NCBI GenBank assembly: GCA_041394985.1
Contig: JAWLBI010000001.1
Location: 4,030,001 to 4,094,000, forward strand
Length of the DNA: 64,000 nt
From: JAGLON01 sp041394985
GTDB taxonomy: Bacteria > Zixibacteria > MSB-5A5 > GN15 > JAAZOE01
Direction: 5' to 3'
This document shows, in pieces, positions 49,310 through 56,860 of the stretch; positions within the stretch are counted from its first letter, which is position 1, and every line of letters starts with the position of its first letter. The translations under genes were made by a program, and so were the position numbers. Under the pieces are notes generated by a model, which was not told the origin of the DNA, made no database searches, and saw nothing but the letters and a program-made list of their open reading frames with translations.

Positions 49310-50764
49310 CTAAATCATCATCAGTCCCGATGCCGCCGCCAGCTTCAGGAAATAGCTCGGGAGTAATCCCAGCCCCAGCGCACCGATCGATGTGATAATG
49401 ATCGCGACCACCATCATCGGGCCAAATACCAACTGCGTCGCCGTCGACTGCTCGCCCTCGACCGTATCGAAGAACGCCGCCTTGACCGGCCGCAGATAAT
49501 AGTACACCGAGATCAAACTGTTGATGACCGCCGCAACGACCAGCCAGACCAGCCCGGCATTGACGGCCGCTGAGAACACATAGAACTTGCCCATAAATCC
49601 GGCTGTCGGCGGGAATCCCGCCAGCGAGAACATGAACAGGGCTAAAAAGATCGCCAGCCACGGATGCCGCTTGGCGAGGCCCTTGTATGAATCGATCGAG
49701 TTCGTCTCGTGTTTATTTTCGACGATCGTCACGATGGCGAATGCGCCCATGTTAAAGAAGCTATAGGCCAGCAGATAATACAGCGCCGCGGACACGGCCT
49801 CGCCGCCGCCTGCGGTCACTGCCACCAGCAAATATCCGGCATGGGCGATTGAGCTATACGCCAGCATCCGTTTGACGTCGCTCTGCATGACGGCCATGAT
49901 ATTACCGATGGTCATCGTGAAGAAGGCCAGCACCCAGAACAGTAGTTCGAATGTCCCGAAGATGCCGCCGAATCCAATGACGAAAATACGCAGCAGTGTC
50001 ACGACACCGGCCGCTTTAGGTCCAATTGAGAAGAATGCGGTCACCGGAGTCGGCGCGCCCTGATAGACATCCGGCACCCACATGTGGAACGGGAATGCCG
50101 CAATCTTGAATGCGAACCCGATCAGCACCATTGCAGCGCCGATGATGAGGAACAATTCGTGCTTTTGCATCGCGATACCGGTCGACATGAAAATCTGTTT
50201 CAGATCGGTCGTGCCGGTTCCGCCGTAAACGAGCGCGATTCCATAGAGTAAAAAGGCCGATGCAAACGCGCCCATAAAGAAATACTTGGCCGCCGCCTCG
50301 GTCGATTTCAATTCGGCCCGGAAGTATCCGGCCAGCACATACAGCGGCAGCGACATGATTTCCAGCCCGATGAAGATCACCATCAGGTTGCTGGAGGAGA
50401 CCATGAACATCATTCCGGCCGTGGAAATCAGCATCATCGCATAATATTCCGGCCGCTCCATGCCCCGGCGCACCAGGTAATCGCGCGACAGCAGCACGGC
50501 ACCGGTGCAGGTCAGCAGGAAGATAACTTTGGCGAACAGGCAGAAGTTATCGCAGGTGACCATATTGAAATAGCCGGTCTGCTGCTGATTCCACATGGTG
50601 CAGATGAAGAAAAACGACGCGACCACCGAAATCAATGACAGCAGAGGCGATACCGTCCGCTGGCGGGTCAAAGGAATCACGGTCAATAGCAGAAACGCCG
50701 CCGCCAGGAGGGAAATCTCCGGCAACAGAATTTCCAGATTAATAGCAGCATTCAACTGCGGCAT
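49310..50764 (-). CDS. nuoN: NADH-quinone oxidoreductase subunit N
   Basis: A 484-residue inner-membrane antiporter-like subunit of complex I with about 14 helices. Typical stretches are GLEIMSLPLYVLAGYFRAE with the helix-5 glutamate, a lysine in FAFKIAAFPFHMWVPDVYQG, and QSDVKRMLAYSSIAHAGY. It forms one of three proton channels of the membrane arm with NuoL and NuoM. It is the last gene of the nuo operon, 59 bp after the glutaredoxin-like gene, and is followed by a terminator. Confidence 0.96.
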   Translation of the reverse strand: MPQLNAAINLEILLPEISLLAAAFLLLTVIPLTRQRTVSPLLSLISVVASFFFICTMWNQQQTGYFNMVTCDNFCLFAKVIFLLTCTGAVLLSRDYLVRRGMERPEYYAMMLISTAGMMFMVSSSNLMVIFIGLEIMSLPLYVLAGYFRAELKSTEAAAKYFFMGAFASAFLLYGIALVYGGTGTTDLKQIFMSTGIAMQKHELFLIIGAAMVLIGFAFKIAAFPFHMWVPDVYQGAPTPVTAFFSIGPKAAGVVTLLRIFVIGFGGIFGTFELLFWVLAFFTMTIGNIMAVMQSDVKRMLAYSSIAHAGYLLVAVTAGGGEAVSAALYYLLAYSFFNMGAFAIVTIVENKHETNSIDSYKGLAKRHPWLAIFLALFMFSLAGFPPTAGFMGKFYVFSAAVNAGLVWLVVAAVINSLISVYYYLRPVKAAFFDTVEGEQSTATQLVFGPMMVVAIIITSIGALGLGLLPSYFLKLAAASGLMMI

Positions 50765-50823
50765 AGCCTTCTCCGAGTCTTTTCAGACGGTGACGACTCA
50801 CGGTCGTCGCATATTTAAAAGCC

Positions 50824-51036
50824 TCAACCGCCGCCCCAGCCGATTTTCACCTCTCCGCTGTCGACTATCACCGGTACGATTTTCTCGCCCCGGGAGAGCT
50901 CAAGCAGCTCCTTCTGGGCGGACGGATTACCGATCACATTGATTTCCTCGAAATCGATACCGTTACCGCGATAGTGCTCCTTGGCGGCGGCGCAATACGG
51001 GCAGCCGGGCTTGGTATACATTTTAACGTGTGACAC
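50824..51036 (-). CDS. glutaredoxin-like small protein inside the nuo operon
   Basis: A 70-residue thioredoxin-fold protein with a GTG start that shares its G with the nuoM stop (TAGTG). The active site is KPGCPYCAAAK and the cis-proline is in EKIVPVIVD. The ending GEVKIGWGGG recalls the UXX-star/NrdH-like glutaredoxin group. It would be cytosolic and reduce disulfides or bind glutathione. Location between nuoM and nuoN with translational coupling is unusual. A role in complex I assembly or in Fe-S handling is only an inference. Confidence 0.82.
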   Translation of the reverse strand: MSHVKMYTKPGCPYCAAAKEHYRGNGIDFEEINVIGNPSAQKELLELSRGEKIVPVIVDSGEVKIGWGGG

Positions 51037-52616
51037 TACTCGCTCTCTCCCTGTTGTTCCGCATCGGCACTCGAGATAACGACCTCGGTCGGTGCGGCGT
51101 CTTTTGCGGCTCGATAGGCCTCATACTCGGCCCGCCCCGATTCGACCTGCGCCATCACCGCCTTGACCGACGGCTCCAGCAACTGGAAGAACGGCTTGGG
51201 ATAGATGCCTATCCAGAATATCATGACAACAAGTGGTACGAGTACAACTTTCTCGCGAAGTGATAAATCCACCAGCTTCTGATTGGCCGGGTTCTCCACT
51301 TTGCCGTAGAATACCCGCTGGTACATCCAGAGCATATAGCAGGCGGCGAAGATAACGCCACTTGCGGCCAGGATCGCATAGACCTTATTGAAGCTCCAGG
51401 TACCGAGCAGAATCAGGAATTCACCGACGAATCCGTTCGTTCCAGGAACGCCGATCGACGACAGCAGCACGATCATAAAGAAGGTGCTGTACACCGGCAT
51501 CTGCGACGCCAGCCCGCCGTATTCCGAAATCAATCTCGTGTGGCGGCGCTCATAGATCATGCCGACCAGAAGGAACAGCGCGCCCGTGGACACGCCGTGA
51601 TTTATCATTTGCAGGATGGATCCCTGCACACCCTGGAGATTCAGCGTCACCAGCCCGAGCATCACGAAGCCCATGTGCGAGACCGACGAGAATGCCACCA
51701 GGGATTTAATATCTTTTTGTACCATGGCGACCAGCGCGCCATAGATGATGCCGATCACCGACAGCACCGCGATGACGGGAATAAACTCGAATGTCGCGAT
51801 CGGGAACATCGGCATACAGAAGCGAATGAAACCGTAGGTGCCCATCTTCAGGAGCACACCGGCCAGAATCACCGAACCGGCGGTGGGGGCCTCGACGTGC
51901 GCATCAGGTAACCAGGTGTGGAACGGCCACATCGGAACCTTAATCACGAATGCCAGTCCGAATGCCGCGAACAGCCAGAACTGCAAGTTCTGCGCAATCG
52001 GCATTCCGACGAGCTTGGTCAGATCGGTCGTGTATTCGCCATACAATCCAAAATAGTGGAAATAAATCACCAAAATCGCAACCAGCATCAGAAGCGAACC
52101 GATCATGGTGAAGAGGACGAACTTGATCGCCGCATAAATGCGCCGGACGCCACCCCAGATACCGATCAGGAAATACATCGGTACCAGCATGACTTCCCAG
52201 AATACGTAGAACAGGAACAGGTCGAGCGTCGAGAAAACACCGAGCATGCCGCATTCGAGAAGCAAAATCGATATATAGAAACCGCGATGCGAGTGCGCAA
52301 CGGCATTAAACGTCGACAGCACCGCGATGGCGGTCAAAAATGTCGTCAGGAGAATCAGGAGAAGTGAAATACTGTCGATGCCCAGATGATAGCCGATTCC
52401 GAACTGCTCAATCCACGGGATATTGACCTCGAACTGCATCCCCGTCGCCACCGCGTCGAAGCGGAACAACAGGCACAGCGATGCGAGGAAGGTTATCAGC
52501 GAGAAAAACAGCGTCGTGTGTTTGATCGAGGCCACCTGCTCCTTCGGTATAAGGAGAATACCGATACAACCGAGCACCGGCAGGAAGGTAACTAACGTGA
52601 GAATCCAACTATCCAT
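51036..52616 (-). CDS. nuoM: NADH-quinone oxidoreductase subunit M
   Basis: A 526-residue antiporter-like membrane subunit of complex I. The helix-5 glutamate is in LFYVFWEVMLVPMYFLIG, the helix-7 lysine in LAFVIKVPMWPFHTWLPDAHVEAP, and MVQKDIKSLVAFSSVSHMG matches the helix-8 region. It conducts one of the pumped protons. Its stop overlaps the glutaredoxin-like gene start and its start lies 3 bp after the nuoL stop. Confidence 0.97.
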   Translation of the reverse strand: MDSWILTLVTFLPVLGCIGILLIPKEQVASIKHTTLFFSLITFLASLCLLFRFDAVATGMQFEVNIPWIEQFGIGYHLGIDSISLLLILLTTFLTAIAVLSTFNAVAHSHRGFYISILLLECGMLGVFSTLDLFLFYVFWEVMLVPMYFLIGIWGGVRRIYAAIKFVLFTMIGSLLMLVAILVIYFHYFGLYGEYTTDLTKLVGMPIAQNLQFWLFAAFGLAFVIKVPMWPFHTWLPDAHVEAPTAGSVILAGVLLKMGTYGFIRFCMPMFPIATFEFIPVIAVLSVIGIIYGALVAMVQKDIKSLVAFSSVSHMGFVMLGLVTLNLQGVQGSILQMINHGVSTGALFLLVGMIYERRHTRLISEYGGLASQMPVYSTFFMIVLLSSIGVPGTNGFVGEFLILLGTWSFNKVYAILAASGVIFAACYMLWMYQRVFYGKVENPANQKLVDLSLREKVVLVPLVVMIFWIGIYPKPFFQLLEPSVKAVMAQVESGRAEYEAYRAAKDAAPTEVVISSADAEQQGESE

Positions 52617-52619
52617 CTC

Positions 52620-54539
52620 TTACCTCACCACCAAATAGCCAACAAGAATAACGACACCGACAACGAAAATCGCCATATAGGCTCGAACGAGCCCCGTCTG
52701 CATCCGCTTGACCATAGTCGACATATCCTGCACCAGGAAGGCAAGACCGTTGGCGATTCCATCGATGATTAACACATCGACCACTTTCCAAAGGAAAATC
52801 GAGCCGTTGACGATGGGGCGAACGATTGTCGCGCCGTAGAATTCATCGACCCAGTATTTATTGTAGAGCATCGTGTGAATGCCGGACAGGGACGCCTTGA
52901 GCGACGTGACCTTGGCGATGTTTTTCCGATAGAAGTAGCGAGCCAGCATCCATGCAATTGCGAAGATGGCAATGGCAATGCCCATCAAAACATATTCCAT
53001 CGTCATGTCATGATGTCCGCCGTGTGCGGCTTCGCCGGGAATCTCGGCCATAACCGGTTCGAGGAATTTCTCGAACCATGCCCCGCCTCCCAAAGCATGC
53101 GGGACGCCGACGAATCCGCCGATGATCGACAGCGCCGCCAGAACGACCAGCGGCATCGTCATGACTTTCGGTGATTCATGCAGATGCTCGGCCGTATGCT
53201 TGTCATAGCGGCCCTCGCCGAAGAACGTCAGGTACACCAGACGGAACATATAAAATGTCGTCAGCCCTGCCGTCACGACACCGATCAGCCAGAATATCCA
53301 GTGACCGTGGCCGGAGGAGAAAGCTTTCCAGAGGATTTCATCCTTCGAGAAGAAGCCCGACATGAACGGGAACCCGGCGATCGCGAGTGTACCGACGAGC
53401 ATCGTCTTATACGTAATCGGGATGTTTTTTCGCAGGCCACCCATCTTGCGCATATCCTGCTCGTTCGACATCGAGTGAATCACCGCGCCGGAGCCGAGGA
53501 ACAGCAAAGCTTTGAAGAACGCATGGGTCATCAGGTGGAAGATACCGGCCGTGAAGGCGGCAACGCCGCAGGCCATCATCATGTATCCCAATTGTGACAC
53601 CGTCGAATAGGCCAGCACGCGCTTGATATCATTCTGCGCCAGACCGATTGTCGCGGCTACGAAAGCCGTCGCTGCGCCGACGATGGCGACGACCAGCATT
53701 GTCGTCGGGGCCATCACGAAGAGGAAGTTCAATCGGACGATCATGTACACACCGGCGGTGACCATCGTCGCGGCATGAATGAGTGCCGAGACCGGCGTGG
53801 GACCTTCCATCGCATCGGGAAGCCAGATATACAGCGGAATCTGGGCCGATTTACCCGTCGCGCCGAAAAACAAAAACAGCGTCGCCAGGGTGATCATCGA
53901 ACCGCCGACGACGAACACGCTGTCGGCTACCGCACGCAGCTCGTTAAACTGAAGCGTTCCGGCCGTCCAGAAGATGATGAATGCGCCGATGAGGAATCCG
54001 AAATCACCGACTCGGTTAACGATAAATGCCTTCTTACCGGCATCGGAGGCCGATTTCTTCTCGAACCAGAATCCGATGAGCAGGTAACTGCACAGTCCGA
54101 CGCCTTCCCAACCGATGAACAGCAGAATCAGGTTATCGCCCAACACCAGCGTGAGCATGGCGAACATAAACAGGTTCAGGTAGCAGAAGAACCGCTTGAC
54201 ATCGGGGTCGTGCGCCATGTAACCGATGGAATAAACATGAATGAGAAAGCCGACTCCCGTGACGATCAGAATCATCACGGCCGACAGCGGATCGAGCAGA
54301 TAGGCGAAGTTCAATTGTAAATCGCCGACCGGTATCCAGGAGAAGAGCAGGTTCGTATACGAGCGGCTCTCGAGGCCGAGCAGTTCGAAGAAGAGGATGA
54401 CCGACAGGATAAACGACAGCCCAACCGATCCGACCGCCAGCGTCTGGACGACGCCCTTGGACAGTTTCGTCCTGAACAGCCCGTTTATGATAAACGCTGC
54501 CAGGGGGAGAAGCGGCACTATGAAAATATAGTCTAACAT
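52620..54539 (-). CDS. nuoL: NADH-quinone oxidoreductase subunit L
   Basis: A 639-residue membrane subunit, the most distal antiporter-like part of complex I with the long lateral helix. Conserved motifs are LFIGWEGVGLCSYLLIGFWF (glutamate), FGATGKSAQIPLYIWLPDAMEGPTPVSAL (lysine) and LAQNDIKRVLAYSTVSQLGYM. The extended C-terminal section and final membrane segment are present, so length is normal. It starts 4 bp after nuoK. Confidence 0.97.
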   Translation of the reverse strand: MLDYIFIVPLLPLAAFIINGLFRTKLSKGVVQTLAVGSVGLSFILSVILFFELLGLESRSYTNLLFSWIPVGDLQLNFAYLLDPLSAVMILIVTGVGFLIHVYSIGYMAHDPDVKRFFCYLNLFMFAMLTLVLGDNLILLFIGWEGVGLCSYLLIGFWFEKKSASDAGKKAFIVNRVGDFGFLIGAFIIFWTAGTLQFNELRAVADSVFVVGGSMITLATLFLFFGATGKSAQIPLYIWLPDAMEGPTPVSALIHAATMVTAGVYMIVRLNFLFVMAPTTMLVVAIVGAATAFVAATIGLAQNDIKRVLAYSTVSQLGYMMMACGVAAFTAGIFHLMTHAFFKALLFLGSGAVIHSMSNEQDMRKMGGLRKNIPITYKTMLVGTLAIAGFPFMSGFFSKDEILWKAFSSGHGHWIFWLIGVVTAGLTTFYMFRLVYLTFFGEGRYDKHTAEHLHESPKVMTMPLVVLAALSIIGGFVGVPHALGGGAWFEKFLEPVMAEIPGEAAHGGHHDMTMEYVLMGIAIAIFAIAWMLARYFYRKNIAKVTSLKASLSGIHTMLYNKYWVDEFYGATIVRPIVNGSIFLWKVVDVLIIDGIANGLAFLVQDMSTMVKRMQTGLVRAYMAIFVVGVVILVGYLVVR

Positions 54540-54543
54540 ACCT

Positions 54544-54849
54544 CTACCATTTCATCAAGTTGAGCGCGTCGGCGTTTACGGTTTCCCGGTTCTTGAACAC
54601 GGCAATGATAATCGCCAGTCCGACCGCTGCCTCGGCGGCCGCCACGGCCATGACCAGAAACACGAACACATGTCCGTCCATGTTTTTCAAGTAGCGGGAA
54701 AAAGCCATCATCGCGAGGTTGGCGGCATTGAGCATGATTTCCACCGACATGAACATGACGATCAGGTTGCGGGAAATCACGACGCCGATGACGCCGACCA
54801 CGAACAAAAAGGCCGACAAAATAATATAATAATCTAACGGTACCGTCAT
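54544..54849 (-). CDS. nuoK: NADH-quinone oxidoreductase subunit K
   Basis: A 101-residue subunit with three membrane helices. The conserved glutamates of the proton path are in FMSVEIMLNAANLAM and AAAEAAVGLAIIIAVF. The start overlaps the nuoJ stop as ATGA. Confidence 0.96.
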   Translation of the reverse strand: MTVPLDYYIILSAFLFVVGVIGVVISRNLIVMFMSVEIMLNAANLAMMAFSRYLKNMDGHVFVFLVMAVAAAEAAVGLAIIIAVFKNRETVNADALNLMKW

Positions 54850-55346
54850 GACAGCGTCCTCTTAGCCATAATCACGGCTCCGATAATCGCAGCCAGCAAC
54901 AGAATTGATGTCAATTCGAACGGGAAGACGAACTTGCCGTACAGCAATCGTGCAACCTCCGGCACCGATCCGAAATCCTCGGCCACCAGCGACAGACGCG
55001 CCTTGGCGCTCATTGCCACCCATACCGTCTCGGCCAGCAACACGATGCCGAAAATCCATGCGAATGACTTTATCATCGGGGCATTATCGGGTCCCATGTC
55101 GGAATGCCTGATATTGAGCAGCATGATGACGAACAGGAATAAAACCAGAATCGCTCCGCCATACACAAGCACTAAAAATGCCGCCACGAACAGCCCGCCC
55201 AATTGGACATACAATACCGATTGCGCCAGAAGCGACAGAATGAGGTACAGGACCGATCCGACGGGATTGCGTACCGTAATGACCATCACAGCCGATGCCA
55301 ACGCGACAATTGCGGCCGCGATAAATAGAATTAATTCGACTGTCAG
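54846..55346 (-). CDS. nuoJ: NADH-quinone oxidoreductase subunit J, apparent CTG start
   Basis: The protein has 166 residues if translation begins at CTG 55346, five bases after a perfect AGGAGG (55352-55357). The resulting N-terminus, (M)TVELILFIAAAIVALASAVM, supplies the first membrane helix that NuoJ needs. The first TTG in frame (55301) or ATG (55286) would cut this helix and has no Shine-Dalgarno. The conserved third helix VYGGAILVLFLFVIMLLN with the pi-bulge region is present. The subunit belongs to the proximal membrane arm of complex I. The stop overlaps nuoK. Confidence 0.9.
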   Translation of the reverse strand: MTVELILFIAAAIVALASAVMVITVRNPVGSVLYLILSLLAQSVLYVQLGGLFVAAFLVLVYGGAILVLFLFVIMLLNIRHSDMGPDNAPMIKSFAWIFGIVLLAETVWVAMSAKARLSLVAEDFGSVPEVARLLYGKFVFPFELTSILLLAAIIGAVIMAKRTLS

Positions 55347-55365
55347 AACAACCTCCTCGTCACCC

Positions 55366-55854
55366 TTAATAATACCTGCGCGTCCGCCGGTAAATTTTCT
55401 TGTACGGCTTATCTTTGCGCGGATGTTCTACCAACATATCATCTTTCGAGTAGATGAACTTGTCGCGATCATCGTCGGCCAGTTCGAACTCATGCCCCAG
55501 GAAAATCGCTTCTTCCGGACAGGCTTCTTCGCAGAAACCGCAGAAGATACAGCGAATCATGTTAATCTCATAGACCTTGGCGAACCGCTCGCCCTTCTCG
55601 TTTTCGCTCGGCTCCATATAAATGGCGTCGGCGGGACAGGCGGCGGCGCACAGGCCGCAACAGACGCAGCGCTCGGTGCCGTCGTCGTATCGCTCGAGGT
55701 AATGCAGTCCCCGGTACCGGGGCATCATCTCCGATTTGGCCCGGGGATATTTCTTCGTCACCGGTTTGCGGAACAGATGCTTGAAGGTCGAATAGAATCC
55801 GACCGGGAACGCAATGACCGTCGTTTTAATTATATCCCAAAATTTCTTCAGCAT
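55366..55854 (-). CDS. nuoI: NADH-quinone oxidoreductase subunit I
   Basis: A 162-residue peripheral subunit with two 4Fe-4S ferredoxin motifs binding clusters N6a and N6b: CVCCGLCAAACPADAIYM and CIFCGFCEEACPEEAIFL. The N-terminal amphipathic helix that lies on the membrane is visible. It carries electrons from NuoG toward NuoB. It is one base from nuoH in the operon. Confidence 0.97.
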   Translation of the reverse strand: MLKKFWDIIKTTVIAFPVGFYSTFKHLFRKPVTKKYPRAKSEMMPRYRGLHYLERYDDGTERCVCCGLCAAACPADAIYMEPSENEKGERFAKVYEINMIRCIFCGFCEEACPEEAIFLGHEFELADDDRDKFIYSKDDMLVEHPRKDKPYKKIYRRTRRYY

Positions 55855-55855
55855 A

Positions 55856-56860
55856 TCAAACCAAATGCATTATAAGCCCGGTTACCAGTACATTCAACAG
55901 CGCTATCGGGAAGAGCACCTTCCAGCCGAAATTCATCAACTGGTCGTAGCGCACACGCGGCAGGGTGCCGCGAATCCAGATATAGAACGCCATGAAACAC
56001 ACAACTTTTATTACCAGCCACCACGGCCCGGATGCGACCGGCCCGTGCCAGCCTCCCAAAAACATCGTAGACACCACAGCCGAGGCGGTTAACATATTGG
56101 CATATTCGCCCACAAAGAACATGGAAAAGCGCATCGACGAATATTCGGTGTGATATCCGCCGACCAGTTCACTCTCCGCTTCCGGCATATCGAACGGCGA
56201 GCGGTTCGTTTCGGCGACAGCGCAAATCCAGAAGATTATAAACGCGATCGGATTTTTGAAGACGAACCAGTTACCGAATCCCATAAATCCGCCGGCCTGC
56301 TGGGCTACGATTTCCTGCAGCGACAGCGTGCTGGAAATCATCAGGATCGGAACCAGCGACAGGCCGTAGGCGACTTCATATGAAATCATCTGCGCCGATG
56401 AACGAATACCGCCCAACAGCGAATACTTTGACCCGGAGGCCCAGCCCCCGAGTGCGATACCGTACACGCCCAGTGATGTCGTCGCCAGGATGAACAGGAT
56501 ACCGATATTCAAATCGGAAATCGACAGCGGCACCGTATAACCGAACAATTCGATCGGCGGGCCGATGGGAATGACGGCAAACGCCATAAAGCCGGGGATA
56601 AAGGCGATAATCGGTGAAATGGCGAAGATCACTCGCTCCGAACCCGACAGGACGACATCTTCCTTGAACAACAGTTTGAGACCGTCGGCCAGCGGCTGTA
56701 ACAGCCCGAACGGCCCGACATAGGTCGGTCCCATTCTGTTTTGCAGGCGTCCGAGGAGTTTGCGCTCCAGCCAGGTCGCATATGCGCAGCCGCTTATCAC
56801 CGCAATGAAGATAACGGCAACCTTGGCAATAATAATCGCTATGAACGTAAAATCGGCCAT
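55856..56860 (-). CDS. nuoH: NADH-quinone oxidoreductase subunit H
   Basis: A 334-residue membrane subunit that forms the quinone cavity and the first proton channel. Marks are ERKLLGRLQNRMGPTYVGPFGLLQPLADGLKLLFKED, VAETNRSPFDMPEAESELVGGYHTEYSSM and a LPRVRYDQLMNFGWKVLFP ending. Its start overlaps the nuoG stop by one base (TAATG). Confidence 0.97.
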   Translation of the reverse strand: MADFTFIAIIIAKVAVIFIAVISGCAYATWLERKLLGRLQNRMGPTYVGPFGLLQPLADGLKLLFKEDVVLSGSERVIFAISPIIAFIPGFMAFAVIPIGPPIELFGYTVPLSISDLNIGILFILATTSLGVYGIALGGWASGSKYSLLGGIRSSAQMISYEVAYGLSLVPILMISSTLSLQEIVAQQAGGFMGFGNWFVFKNPIAFIIFWICAVAETNRSPFDMPEAESELVGGYHTEYSSMRFSMFFVGEYANMLTASAVVSTMFLGGWHGPVASGPWWLVIKVVCFMAFYIWIRGTLPRVRYDQLMNFGWKVLFPIALLNVLVTGLIMHLV

